DNA from: Ruminococcus sp.
Lineage (GTDB): Bacteria > Bacillota > Clostridia > Oscillospirales > Ruminococcaceae
Assembly: GCA_017472145.1 (NCBI GenBank)
Contig: JAFUQX010000072.1
Span: forward strand, 1-47,103
Reading direction: 5' to 3'
DNA: 47,103 nt
Below, one piece after another: positions 28,718 through 37,478 of the stretch; position 1 is the stretch's first letter; every line of letters begins with the position of its first letter. The notes beneath the pieces were generated by a model. That model ran no database searches. It was not told the DNA's origin and was given only the letters and a program-made list of their open reading frames with translations. A program made the translations under genes and the position numbers.

Positions 28718-30172
28718 ATGGAGAATACGTATGATGTCATAATCGCAGGCTGCGGTGCGGCCGGTCTCTACGGTGCGATCAATCTGCCCCGCTCCTGCAA
28801 AATCCTGCTCCTCTGTAAACAGGAGCTGACCCTATGCAATTCCGCTCTGGCTCAGGGCGGCATCGCAGCCGTCTACAGCAACCCCGAAAAGGACTCCACC
28901 GACCTCCACAAGCAGGATACCCTCATCGCCGGCGGATTCAAAAACAATCCCGAAACCGTTCAGATCCTCGTGGATAACGCCGGACATGAGATCCAGGCCA
29001 TCCTGGATATGGGTGTGGACTTTGACCGGACACCGGACGGCGGGCTTCACCGTACCCTCGAAGGCGGCCACTCCCGGCACCGGATCTTCCACCACAAGGA
29101 TTCCACCGGTGCGGAGATCCTCAATACCCTCATCCGGAAGGTGAAGACCCTGGATAATGTCACCATTCTGGAAAATACCATGATGGTCGATCTGAAAAAG
29201 ACCTCCACCGGCTTTTCCATCCAGATGCTCAGAGATGGCGCACTCAGCACGGCGCACAGCCATTTCATGATTCTCGCTACCGGCGGAATCGGACGCATCT
29301 ATGAGTTTACCACCAACAGTAAAATCGCCACCGGCGACGGCATCGCCATGGCCTACAATATCGGGGCGGAAATCCGGAATCTTCACCTGATCCAGTTCCA
29401 TCCCACTGCCTTCAACAACCACCATACCCGTGAATGTCTGCTGGTATCCGAAGCCGTCCGGGGTGAGGGCGCTTATCTCCTCAACTGCCATAAGGAACGC
29501 TTTATGCACCTCTATGACGAGCGTCTGGAGCTGGCGCCCCGTGATGTGGTGTCCCATTCCATCGTTACCGAAGCCCGCCGGACAGGCTCTTCGGACTTCT
29601 ATCTGGATATTTCCCGGAAGGACCCGGACTTCATCCGCAGCCGCTTTCCCATGATCTATGAGCATGTTCTGGAGCAGGGCTATGATATGACCAAGGAGCC
29701 GATTCCGATCTACCCCTGCCAGCACTATCTCATGGGCGGCATCCAGGTAAACAAGTACTCCGAGACGACCATCCCGAACCTGTTTGCCTGCGGCGAATGC
29801 TCTCATACCGGTGTGCACGGAAACAACCGTCTGGCCAGCAATTCGCTGCTGGAGGCTCTGGTGTTCTCCCGTCAGGCGGCTATGACCATTTCCCAGCGCA
29901 TGGGCGATGCGCCGGAGGATTTCGAGGAGGCTGTATTTCCCGTTCCGGAGAATGCAAAGCCTCTGCCGGCCGGATTCCGTACGGAGATCCGGCATCTCAT
30001 GCAGGAGAGCTGCTTTGTCATTCCGGATACGGCCAAGCTCCTGGAGGGCTTTGAGCGCATCAGAGAGATCCGCCGGATCCTCACAACGGAAAATTATGAG
30101 ATCGACAGCAACTATGTGGAGGCCAGGTCGCTGGCTACTGTGGGCTATCTGATCCTCAAGGAAGTTATATAA
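28718..30172 (+). CDS. nadB: L-aspartate oxidase
   Basis: A 484-residue flavoprotein that oxidises L-aspartate to iminoaspartate, the first step of de novo NAD synthesis. Visible: the N-terminal FAD-binding DVIIAGCGAAGLYGAINL, ALAQGGIAAVYS..DSTDLHKQDTLIAGG, EGGHSRHRIFHHKDSTGAEI, RGEGAYLLN, PCQHYLMGGIQVN, CGECSHTGVHG and NRLASNSLLEALVFSRQ. It is slightly short at the C-terminus compared with E. coli NadB (about 540). The start at 28718 follows AAAGGA; upstream in-frame codons come from the repeat. A 19-bp gap leads to nadC. nadA, usually adjacent, is not in the window. Confidence 0.95.
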   Translation: MENTYDVIIAGCGAAGLYGAINLPRSCKILLLCKQELTLCNSALAQGGIAAVYSNPEKDSTDLHKQDTLIAGGFKNNPETVQILVDNAGHEIQAILDMGVDFDRTPDGGLHRTLEGGHSRHRIFHHKDSTGAEILNTLIRKVKTLDNVTILENTMMVDLKKTSTGFSIQMLRDGALSTAHSHFMILATGGIGRIYEFTTNSKIATGDGIAMAYNIGAEIRNLHLIQFHPTAFNNHHTRECLLVSEAVRGEGAYLLNCHKERFMHLYDERLELAPRDVVSHSIVTEARRTGSSDFYLDISRKDPDFIRSRFPMIYEHVLEQGYDMTKEPIPIYPCQHYLMGGIQVNKYSETTIPNLFACGECSHTGVHGNNRLASNSLLEALVFSRQAAMTISQRMGDAPEDFEEAVFPVPENAKPLPAGFRTEIRHLMQESCFVIPDTAKLLEGFERIREIRRILTTENYEIDSNYVEARSLATVGYLILKEVI

Positions 30173-30191
30173 ATGAAAAGAGGTACATATT

Positions 30192-31031
30192 ATGCTGCTG
30201 CAAAAATCCTACATTGACAGAATCATTACCACAGCGCTGGACGAGGATATCCACTATGTGGACGTGACCACGGACTATCTGCTGGAGGACAGCCACACGG
30301 CCGAGGCCTATTACATCGCCAAGGATGACGGCGTGCTGTGCGGCATCGACATTGCAAAGCGTGTTTTTGAGCTGGTGGGCGGTGCGTTCCGTATGGATAT
30401 CCTCATGGAAGACGGTGCCATCGTAAAGAAGGGCGATATCATCGCACGCATGAGCGGAAGCACAAAGACGCTGCTCAAGGGTGAGCGTACGGCCCTGAAC
30501 CTTCTCCAGCACATGAGCGGCATTGCCACGGCCACACGCCGCTGTGCAGATCTGGTGGCGGGCACAAAGGCACAGATCACGGATACAAGAAAGACGCTGC
30601 CGGGTCTGAGACCCCTTCAGAAGTATGCAGTAACGGTGGGCGGCGGAAAGAATCACCGGTACAATCTGTCCGATGGTGCGATGCTGAAGGACAATCATGT
30701 GGACGCATACGGCGGTATTACCGGGGCGGTTACCGCTCTGCGGAAGAAGATCGGCCATATGGTAAAGATCGAGCTGGAGGTGCGCACGCTGGAGGAGCTG
30801 AGAGAGGCGCTGGCTGTGGGCACGGAGATCATCATGCTGGATAATATGAGCTGTGACGAGATGCGTGAGGCGGTGGCCATCACAGGCGGACGGGCCTTGC
30901 TGGAGGCTTCCGGCAATGTGACGGAAGCAAATATCCGCCAGATCGCAGAGACGGGTGTGGATATTATTTCGCTGGGTGCGCTGACGCATTCGGTGAAGTG
31001 CTTTGATATCTCTATGAGAATCGTGAAATAA
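30192..31031 (+). CDS. nadC: Nicotinate-nucleotide pyrophosphorylase (carboxylating), quinolinate phosphoribosyltransferase
   Basis: A 279-residue type II phosphoribosyltransferase that turns quinolinate and PRPP into nicotinate mononucleotide, releasing CO2. The family motifs are present: LNLLQHMSGIATATRR, DTRKTLPGLRPLQKYAVTVGG, KNHRYNLSDGAMLKDNH, IMLDNMS and ASGNVTEANIRQIAETGVDIIS. Full length. AGAGGTACATATT precedes the ATG. It forms an operon with nadB; two terminators follow. Confidence 0.96.
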   Translation: MLLQKSYIDRIITTALDEDIHYVDVTTDYLLEDSHTAEAYYIAKDDGVLCGIDIAKRVFELVGGAFRMDILMEDGAIVKKGDIIARMSGSTKTLLKGERTALNLLQHMSGIATATRRCADLVAGTKAQITDTRKTLPGLRPLQKYAVTVGGGKNHRYNLSDGAMLKDNHVDAYGGITGAVTALRKKIGHMVKIELEVRTLEELREALAVGTEIIMLDNMSCDEMREAVAITGGRALLEASGNVTEANIRQIAETGVDIISLGALTHSVKCFDISMRIVK

Positions 31032-31042
31032 GCCTTTTGAGC

Positions 31043-31087
31043 ATGCTTTCAACATTTCAGGTCTGAATTGTTGAAAGCATTTTCTTT
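31043..31087 (+). terminator. nadBC terminator
   Basis: A 12-bp stem ATGCTTTCAACA/TGTTGAAAGCAT followed by TTTTCTTTT. Confidence 0.85.
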
Positions 31088-31106
31088 TGCGGCAGGATAT
31101 GAAAAT

Positions 31107-31146
31107 GCCCCCTTCAGAATACCGGTCTGAAGGGGGCTGCTTTTTT
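31107..31146. terminator. Bidirectional terminator between nadC and glyS
   Basis: CCCCCTTCAG/CTGAAGGGGG with CTGCTTTTTT on the plus side and CATTTTC on the minus side. It serves as a second stop for nadBC and as the end of the convergent glyS operon. Confidence 0.8.
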
Positions 31147-31182
31147 GTGGAATTGTATGCCTTTTGTCAGGCGCACAGGCTC

Positions 31183-32571
31183 TTAGAGAGAGATCTTCTC
31201 ATTGAGATAAGCCACCAGCTCGGTGATGGGCATGCGAACCTGTTCCATGGTATCACGATCCCGGACGGTTACGCACTGATCCTTCTCCAGTGTATCAAAA
31301 TCGTAGGTGATGCAGAACGGTGTACCGATCTCATCCTGACGGCGGTAGCGCTTGCCGATAGAACCGGCGTCGTCGAAATCAACCATGAAGTGCTTGGACA
31401 GCAGCTGGCAGACCTCCATGGCCTGAGCGCTCAGCTTCTTGGACAGGGGCAGAACGGCGCACTTGTACGGAGCCAGTGCCGGATGGAGACGCATAACGGT
31501 ACGGACATCGTTCTTCTCCGAATCGATGACCTCCTCATCATAGGCCTCGGTCACGATGGACAGGAACAGACGCTCCACGCCCAGGGACGGCTCGATTACA
31601 TAGGGGATGTACTTGGAGTTGTCCTCCGGATCGAAATATTCCAGAGACTTGCCGCTGTGATTCTGGTGCTGGGTCAGGTCGTAGTCGGTTCTGTCTGCAA
31701 TGCCCCACAGCTCGCCCCAGCCGAAGGGGAACAGATACTCAAAGTCGGTAGTGGCCTTGGAGTAGAAGCACAGCTCCTCCGGATCGTGGTCACGGAGTCT
31801 CAGGTTTTCATCCTTGATGCCCAGTGTGTTCAGGAAGTCCTTGCAGTAGCCTCTCCAGTACTGGAACCACTCCAGATCCGTGCCCGGCTTGCAGAAGAAC
31901 TCCAGCTCCATCTGCTCGAACTCTCGTACACGGAAGATGAAGTTACCCGGTGTGATCTCGTTGCGGAAGGACTTGCCCACCTGGGCTACGCCGAAGGGAA
32001 CCTTCTTTCGGGTGGTACGCTGGATGTTTGCGAAGTTTACGAAAATACCCTGTGCCGTCTCCGGACGCAGATACAGCTCGGACTTGGAGTCCTCGGTAAC
32101 GCCCTGGAAGGTCTTGAACATCAGGTTGAACTGACGGATGTCGGTGAAATCATTCTTGCCGCAGTTGGGGCAGGCAATGCCCTTTTCACGGATGTAGTCC
32201 ATCATTTCCTGATTGCTCCAGCCAGCCGGATTTGTACCGTCGAAGGCTTCGATCAGGTTGTCCGCTCTGTGACGGGTCTTACAGCTCTTGCAGTCCATCA
32301 GCGGGTCGGAGAAGCCGCCCAGGTGACCGGAAGCCACCCATGTCTCCGGATTCATCAGGATGGCGCTGTCCAGACCTACGTTATAGGGGCATTCCTGGAC
32401 GAACTTTTTACGCCATGCGTTCTTGATGTTGTTCTTCAGCTCCACACCCAGAGGGCCGTAGTCCCAGGTGTTGGCCAGACCGCCATAGATCTCAGAGCCT
32501 GCATATACAAAGCCTCTGGATTTACAGAGATCCACGATTTTTTCCATGCTTTTTTCTTTGTTTGACAGCAT
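31183..32571 (-). CDS. glyQS: Glycyl-tRNA synthetase, homodimeric type
   Basis: A 462-residue class II synthetase of the alpha2 type found in many Gram-positives, charging tRNA(Gly). It shows the N-terminal [25 protein letters not shown], a zinc-binding CKSC...CPNCG insertion, motif 2 at [28 protein letters not shown], motif 3 at [16 protein letters not shown], and a C-terminal anticodon-binding domain ([15 protein letters not shown]-like). GAGGTATAAAA precedes the ATG. It follows recX by 52 bp; a small TGCCGG hairpin lies between but has no T run, so it is probably the last gene of the 36194-31183 operon. No T-box was found before it. Confidence 0.96.
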   Translation of the reverse strand: MLSNKEKSMEKIVDLCKSRGFVYAGSEIYGGLANTWDYGPLGVELKNNIKNAWRKKFVQECPYNVGLDSAILMNPETWVASGHLGGFSDPLMDCKSCKTRHRADNLIEAFDGTNPAGWSNQEMMDYIREKGIACPNCGKNDFTDIRQFNLMFKTFQGVTEDSKSELYLRPETAQGIFVNFANIQRTTRKKVPFGVAQVGKSFRNEITPGNFIFRVREFEQMELEFFCKPGTDLEWFQYWRGYCKDFLNTLGIKDENLRLRDHDPEELCFYSKATTDFEYLFPFGWGELWGIADRTDYDLTQHQNHSGKSLEYFDPEDNSKYIPYVIEPSLGVERLFLSIVTEAYDEEVIDSEKNDVRTVMRLHPALAPYKCAVLPLSKKLSAQAMEVCQLLSKHFMVDFDDAGSIGKRYRRQDEIGTPFCITYDFDTLEKDQCVTVRDRDTMEQVRMPITELVAYLNEKISL

Positions 32572-32623
32572 TTTTATACCTCATTTCTGCCGGGATTCCG
32601 GCAAATTTATTGTTTCCTTGAAT

Positions 32624-33304
32624 TTACAGGAGGTCCTCGTCCGCACTCTCATCCTCATATTCTGAGTCATATCCGGACAGAGTCTCCTCAAAATATTCCT
32701 GTAAGGCGGTCTGGATGGGTCCATATCCATAGCCCATACGCAGAAGCGCACGCTTGACCTTTGCTATGCTCTGCTGGTCTTCGGGGCGCTCGAGAAAGCG
32801 GCTGTATTTCCTTTCCAGCAGCTGAAGAAGGTGCTCGATCTGTGTTTCAAGATCCTCCGCATAGGGCCGCAGCACCTTGGAAATGACCGTTTCGGGAATC
32901 CCCTTTTCATAGAGGATCTGCCTGATGCGTCTGGGCCCGTACCGCTTCCCCTCAAAGGCCTTTGCGGCGATCTGCTGTGCATATTTCCAGTCGTTTATAA
33001 AGCCCTGCTTTACCAGCCGGCTCATGACCTCGTAGCAGACATCCTCGTGATAGCTTTTCTCCAGCTTTTTAAACAGCATCTGAAAGCTGTAGTCCTGTCC
33101 GTCCAGGAGGTACAGCGCCCGCTGAAAGGCTCTGCGCAGGTCGTTATCAAAGAGCAGCTGCCGGAGAGTATCCTCCGGGATCTCCTCCGCTTGGGAAAGC
33201 CCGTACTGTGCGGCGATCTCCCGATGCACCCGATGCACCTGTCCGTCCTCCAGAGTCAGCTCCAGGTAAGCACCGTGCTGCGGCTTACATGACAGAATTT
33301 TCAT
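32624..33304 (-). CDS. recX: Regulatory protein RecX
   Basis: A 226-residue modulator of RecA that binds RecA filaments and limits recombinase activity. It is built of tandem three-helix repeats; LYLLDGQDYSFQMLFKKLEKSYHEDVCYEVMSRLVKQGFINDWKYAQQ and KRYGPRRIRQILYEKGIPE are typical. It has an acidic C-terminal tail (SEYEDESADEDLL). It starts 8 bp after recA and has only a weak ribosome site, which suggests coupling to recA translation. Confidence 0.92.
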   Translation of the reverse strand: MKILSCKPQHGAYLELTLEDGQVHRVHREIAAQYGLSQAEEIPEDTLRQLLFDNDLRRAFQRALYLLDGQDYSFQMLFKKLEKSYHEDVCYEVMSRLVKQGFINDWKYAQQIAAKAFEGKRYGPRRIRQILYEKGIPETVISKVLRPYAEDLETQIEHLLQLLERKYSRFLERPEDQQSIAKVKRALLRMGYGYGPIQTALQEYFEETLSGYDSEYEDESADEDLL

Positions 33305-33312
33305 AGGCCATC

Positions 33313-34551
33313 TTATACGGGCGTGAATTCGTCAAAATCATCTTCTGCGCCCACATCCGGGTCGAGAGAAACATCTGTGAAATCCGGCTCCTCCTCCAGG
33401 ACCTCGGTTTCCTCAGCAGCTGAGGCCGCAGCCTCCTCCAGACGGCTCTTTGCGGATTTTCCGCTTTTTGCGTCCTTTTCTGCCTTCTTGGCCTCCTGCT
33501 CGGCGGCTTCCTGCTCCTGAAGCTCCTTCATACGGGCCAGGATCTTCTCCTCCACTTCCTTCATCATTTCCGGATTGGACAGGAGGATCTCCTTGATGTT
33601 GTCCCGTCCCTGACCCAGCTTGTTTCCTTCATAGCTGAACCAGGAACCGCTCTTTTTGATGATATCCAGATCAATGGCGAGATCCAGAACTTCACCGGTA
33701 CGGGAAATACCCTTGCCGTACATAATATCGAATTCGCAGCTCTTGAAGGGAGGAGCGACCTTATTCTTTACGATCTTCACCTTGGTGCGTGCACCGATGA
33801 TATCAGAGCCGTCCTTGATGGGCTCGGCCTTGCGTACCTCCATACGGACAGAGGCGTAGAATTTAAGGGCACGGCCGCCGGGTGTGGTCTCCGGGTTTCC
33901 ATACATAACGCCGATCTTCTCACGGATCTGGTTGATGAAAACGGCCACGCAGTTGGACTTGGAGATGACGGAGGTCAGCTTGCGCATGGCCTGGGACATA
34001 AGCCGGGCCAGCATGCCTACATGGCTGTCGCCCATTTCGCCGTCGATCTCGGCCTTGGTGGTCATAGCAGCAACAGAGTCCACAACGAGTACATCGATGG
34101 CACCGGAGCGCACCAGAGCCTCTGCGATCTCCAGGGCCTGTTCGCCGCTGTCCGGCTGGGACACCAGGAGATTGTCAATATCCACGCCCAATGCACGGGC
34201 ATATTTCGGGTCGAGGGCATGCTCTACGTCGATAAAGGCCACTTCACCGCCCTGCTTCTGGGCCTCTGCGATGATGTGCAGGGCCACTGTAGTTTTACCG
34301 GAGCTTTCCGGGCCGTACAGCTCAACGATTCGTCCCCTCGGAACGCCGCCGATACCCAGTGCCATATCCAGCGTCATGGAACCGGTAGGGATGGCATCGA
34401 CCTTCATGGTACTGGCCTGTCCCAGACGCATGATCGAGCCGGTTCCGTAGGTCTTTGTGATATGGGCAATGGCGCTTTCCAGTGCCTTCTTCTTGTCCTC
34501 AGCCGTTGTCGGCATGACAAGCTGGTTTTTCTTTTTCATTTCCTTTGCCAT
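33313..34551 (-). CDS. recA: Recombinase RecA
   Basis: A 412-residue ATP-dependent strand-exchange protein that also triggers LexA cleavage. The Walker A motif is GPESSGKTT (80-88), Walker B is in [11 protein letters not shown], and the DNA-binding loop region is [30 protein letters not shown]. It has a longer C-terminal tail than usual (~60 residues rich in Glu, Ala, Lys, then strongly acidic), giving 412 against the usual ~350. AAAGGA lies 11 bp before the ATG. It follows a glycosyltransferase gene by only 39 bp, with no clear promoter or SOS box between, so it may depend partly on the upstream operon promoter at 36237-36265 or on an unseen one inside the glycosyltransferase gene. Confidence 0.97.
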   Translation of the reverse strand: MAKEMKKKNQLVMPTTAEDKKKALESAIAHITKTYGTGSIMRLGQASTMKVDAIPTGSMTLDMALGIGGVPRGRIVELYGPESSGKTTVALHIIAEAQKQGGEVAFIDVEHALDPKYARALGVDIDNLLVSQPDSGEQALEIAEALVRSGAIDVLVVDSVAAMTTKAEIDGEMGDSHVGMLARLMSQAMRKLTSVISKSNCVAVFINQIREKIGVMYGNPETTPGGRALKFYASVRMEVRKAEPIKDGSDIIGARTKVKIVKNKVAPPFKSCEFDIMYGKGISRTGEVLDLAIDLDIIKKSGSWFSYEGNKLGQGRDNIKEILLSNPEMMKEVEEKILARMKELQEQEAAEQEAKKAEKDAKSGKSAKSRLEEAAASAAEETEVLEEEPDFTDVSLDPDVGAEDDFDEFTPV

Positions 34552-34590
34552 AACGGAAGAAGTCCTTTCTGTTTATTTTACAATTTGTTC

Positions 34591-35697
34591 TTAATGATAA
34601 AGTGAAGCGTCCTCACAGCCGCCGGGCATTTTCAGGAAATGCCGGAGCTGCTGCTCAAACTGGCGGCGGACGTCATTATACGAGAAATCCTGCTGGCGCT
34701 TGCGCTGCTGAGCGATGATCTCACGGCGCAGAACGGTATCCCGGAGGATACGGTCGGCGGTCATAGCGGCCTCCAGGGGATCCTTATCATGGAGCAGCAC
34801 ACCGGCTCCGCCCAGTGTATCGGGCACAGCGCTGGCGGCATAGGCCATGATGGGAACGCCGAAGTGCATGGCTTCCACAAGAGGCACACAAAAGCCCTCA
34901 TGCTCGCTCATACACAGAAACAGGTCGGCGATCTGATAGTAGGCGATCATCTCAGCAAAGGACACATGCCCTGTGAAGATGACATTCTGAAGCTCCAGGG
35001 CCTGTACATACCGCTGAAGCCGTTTATAATAAAGCTCTGTCCCCTGCCAGGAGCCTACCAGGATCAGGCGGGATCTGGGGTTACAGTGCTTCTGATAGCA
35101 GTAGAAGGTGCGGATGATATCCTCGTGCTTCTTGTTGGGTGCAATTCTTCCTACAAAGAGGAAGTTAGTAAAGCCGTCGCTGTCGTACTGTCTGAGGATC
35201 TCTGCGTCCGGGCGCTGTGCATAGTCGGAGAAGGGGATGAGAATGGGGCGGACGGAAATTTCGCAGGTATAGCCCAGCTCCCGAAGCTCCTGCTTGTTAT
35301 AGGCGGAATCCGCCATGCAGAAGTCGGCCTTGTCCGCCAGATGGCGCACGCCCTTCCGGCCGTAGTCCAGAAGCTCTGTGAGATCTCCGTTATAGGGCTG
35401 GAAAAAGTAGGACGGGGTGATGTTGTGATAGATAATGCCCTTCCGGCACGGATATTTTTCCAGATTAAAATTAAGCTCTGAGCCGACAGACAGGTGATAG
35501 AGGATCACGTCGCCAGAGCCGAGCCGGGGCATTTTGCTCACAGGCCGTGCGATTCCGGCCGGCAGGCGCTTGTCGATATTTTCGGCAAAGATCCCGGTCT
35601 GGAAGCCCATATCCCGGAGCACCTTTGCAATGGCGATGGTATCGTTGCTGACGGCATCGCCCAGAGCCAGGGTGGGAAGCAGCTGAAAAACACGCAT
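34591..35697 (-). CDS. GT4-family glycosyltransferase
   Basis: A 368-residue GT-B retaining glycosyltransferase, cytoplasmic, probably adding a sugar to a surface glycan or glycolipid. N-terminal Rossmann domain MRVFQLLPTLALGDAVSNDT..IAKVLRDMGF; C-terminal donor domain with FLFVGRIAPNKKHEDII and the E-x7-E motif in SEHEGFCVPLVEAMHFGVP. The acceptor is unknown. Its ATG overlaps the stop of the coiled-coil gene (TAATG) and has AAGGAG upstream, so the pair is translationally coupled and likely works together. Confidence 0.9.
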   Translation of the reverse strand: MRVFQLLPTLALGDAVSNDTIAIAKVLRDMGFQTGIFAENIDKRLPAGIARPVSKMPRLGSGDVILYHLSVGSELNFNLEKYPCRKGIIYHNITPSYFFQPYNGDLTELLDYGRKGVRHLADKADFCMADSAYNKQELRELGYTCEISVRPILIPFSDYAQRPDAEILRQYDSDGFTNFLFVGRIAPNKKHEDIIRTFYCYQKHCNPRSRLILVGSWQGTELYYKRLQRYVQALELQNVIFTGHVSFAEMIAYYQIADLFLCMSEHEGFCVPLVEAMHFGVPIMAYAASAVPDTLGGAGVLLHDKDPLEAAMTADRILRDTVLRREIIAQQRKRQQDFSYNDVRRQFEQQLRHFLKMPGGCEDASLYH

Positions 35698-36194
35698 TAC
35701 AAAAGCTCCTTCCGGGAGGCGTAGAGCTGCTCCGTCAGGGAGAGCACCTGCTTCTGGAGGTGGTCGATTTCCATACGGTTATTGCGCTGCTGAAGCTCCA
35801 GGGCTTCGATGCGTTTGGCCAGGGCCGCAGTGCTCTGGGCCTGAGCGTCCTGAATATACAGCTCCAGCTGCTGGATGGCCTGAGCGGTATTGGCATTGAG
35901 GGCAGACTGATCCTCAGCGATAGGCTCTGCGTAGAAGCGGATCATCTTGCGGATGACCTTTTTGAAGAACCGGGAGATACCGTTTCCGGGCAGGGGGTTC
36001 TCTGTGATCAGCCGGAAGTGATCGGAGACATAGGATACATTTTTCTGGAGCTGATCGGGGTCGAACTGTTCTGCACGGTGACGGGGGTTTGCATCACAGG
36101 GGATATCGGCGAAGGACAGCATATCGCCGGTGAGGCCCTTTTCCCGGATGTCCGCACGGATTTCCGACATAATATCTTCTATATTCAGACTCAT
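35697..36194 (-). CDS. Coiled-coil protein coupled to a glycosyltransferase
   Basis: A 165-residue cytoplasmic protein. The N-terminus MSLNIEDIMSEIRADIREKG is a motif often seen at the N-terminus of clostridial glycan methyltransferases and glycosyltransferases, here as a separate protein. The middle has a basic amphipathic patch (FFKKVIRKMIRFYAEPI, ~75-91) that could bind membrane or the glycosyltransferase, and residues ~95-160 form a coiled coil (AQAIQQLELYIQDAQAQ..., RIEALELQQRNNRMEIDHLQKQ). It is the first gene after the promoter at 36237-36265. A scaffold role for the overlapping glycosyltransferase is inference. Confidence 0.75.
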   Translation of the reverse strand: MSLNIEDIMSEIRADIREKGLTGDMLSFADIPCDANPRHRAEQFDPDQLQKNVSYVSDHFRLITENPLPGNGISRFFKKVIRKMIRFYAEPIAEDQSALNANTAQAIQQLELYIQDAQAQSTAALAKRIEALELQQRNNRMEIDHLQKQVLSLTEQLYASRKELL

Positions 36195-36236
36195 AGTGCA
36201 AGCGCATTCCTTTCTGTCAAAGCGTTATACGGTATT

Positions 36237-36265
36237 ATTATACCTCATTTTGAGAAGAAAGTCAA
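36237..36265 (-). promoter_or_regulatory. Promoter of the coiled-coil/GT4/recA/recX/glyS operon, with shared operator
   Basis: TTGACT (plus 36260-36265), 17-bp spacer and TATAAT (plus 36237-36242). The spacer contains CTCAAAATGAG (plus 36244-36254), a short palindrome placed exactly as in the promoter at 25315-25343. Confidence 0.85.
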
Positions 36266-36307
36266 TGTATAAAGAAAAGCTTTTTCAGCGGAGCACAGAA
36301 AGAAAGG

Positions 36308-37360
36308 TTACTGCTGAATTTTGTCTGTACCCGGCTCCTCCCGGCTCGTGATCTCACTCCCCGGATAATAATGCATGAGGATCTCCTGCCAGTCTGCCCC
36401 GGATCTGGCCATGGCATTCGCCCCATACTGACTCATCCCTACTCCATGACCATATCCTCTCGTCGTAACCGTGCACTGATCTCCTTCCCACGTCACCTCA
36501 AAGGCCGCACTCCTCAGCCCCAGGGCCGCCCGTACCTCCTGCCCCGTAACCGATACGCCCCCGGCGCTGGCCCGCAGCACCGTCCCCGATTCCGATGTCT
36601 CCTCTATGCTCAGCCACTCCTTCACTGTCCCCTCAAGCTCTGCTTCCGGAAAGGCCGTCTCAAGGGCACTTCTCAGCTCCGCCGCCGTGTATGTCACCTC
36701 CTCCAGAAAATTCGGTGCATTCTCATCTCCCGCACTGTCCACCGGAACCAGATACTCCACCTCCTGTCCCCATACATTCTCCGCACTCTCTGTTACGCCC
36801 GGGGACATGGAGCAGAATGCCGCAATGATCGGCTCGTCCTCATATTCCAGTATGTACGGCAGAACCGATTCTGCCGCCGCCGTGATCTTTGCATAGGCAC
36901 TCTCAAAGCCGCTGCCGTAAAACTGCATCGCCTGACTCTTTGTGAAATAGGCCTGATACCGGCTGCTGTCATTGGACAGCGCCGCTCCGCACAGCTCCTC
37001 TGTGGGAGACTGCTCCTCCAGCTGCTGCTGACGGACGGCATAGGTATGCACCGCCACCGCCTGCGCCTTCAGCGCCTCGTCCTCAAAGGAGGCCGGCATC
37101 TCTGCGCAGACCGCCCCGATGATATAGTCCCGCATGGATAAGGTCAGCACCTCGCCCGTGGACACATCCAGCATCCGGATGGTTTCATCGCTCTGCACAG
37201 GGCTGTCCCCTTCGGCCGAGGGTGCAGCGGACTCCTCCGCTGAAGAAGCCGCTTCCGGTCCAGAAGCAGCGTCAGAATTTCTCATGATCAGCGCCGGAAC
37301 AGTGGGAACCGCCGTCAGCAGCAGCCCGAAGCCCAGCATCATCAGTCCATATCTTTTCAT
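36308..37360 (-). CDS. spoIID: SpoIID-type lytic transglycosylase
   Basis: A 350-residue membrane-anchored enzyme that cleaves glycan strands of peptidoglycan; in spore formers it drives engulfment. N-terminal membrane anchor (~5-25), an Ala/Ser/Glu-rich linker (~30-58), then the SpoIID domain: YIIGAVCAEMPASFEDEALKAQAVAVHTYAV with the catalytic Glu E87, FCSMSPGVTESAENVWG, and the C-terminal RGYGHGVGMSQYGANAMARSGADWQEILMHYYPG. AGAGGATGACCT precedes the ATG. It is monocistronic, divergent from citrate synthase. The gene suggests sporulation ancestry, although it alone does not prove the organism sporulates. Confidence 0.93.
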   Translation of the reverse strand: MKRYGLMMLGFGLLLTAVPTVPALIMRNSDAASGPEAASSAEESAAPSAEGDSPVQSDETIRMLDVSTGEVLTLSMRDYIIGAVCAEMPASFEDEALKAQAVAVHTYAVRQQQLEEQSPTEELCGAALSNDSSRYQAYFTKSQAMQFYGSGFESAYAKITAAAESVLPYILEYEDEPIIAAFCSMSPGVTESAENVWGQEVEYLVPVDSAGDENAPNFLEEVTYTAAELRSALETAFPEAELEGTVKEWLSIEETSESGTVLRASAGGVSVTGQEVRAALGLRSAAFEVTWEGDQCTVTTRGYGHGVGMSQYGANAMARSGADWQEILMHYYPGSEITSREEPGTDKIQQ

Positions 37361-37407
37361 AGGTCATCCTCTTTTCTTTTTTTGCTGCTTCTCCGGGCAA
37401 TCCTTTG

Positions 37408-37436
37408 TTGACAGGGGCATGCTTTTCGTGTATAAT
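37408..37436 (+). promoter_or_regulatory. Citrate synthase promoter
   Basis: A perfect TTGACA (37408-37413), 17-bp spacer and TATAAT (37431-37436). The leader is ~35 nt. Confidence 0.9.
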
Positions 37437-37478
37437 ATTATAATGTAGCATAATAAAGCGTACAGGAGGTAATTTTGA

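Noticed and set aside
32588-32604. TGCCGG hairpin between recX and glyS as a terminator
   Set aside because: No T run follows in the direction of transcription; the genes are probably co-transcribed.
34552-34590. SOS (LexA) box before recA
   Set aside because: GAACAAATTGT is present but lacks the second half (GTTC) of the Firmicutes box; not strong enough to call.
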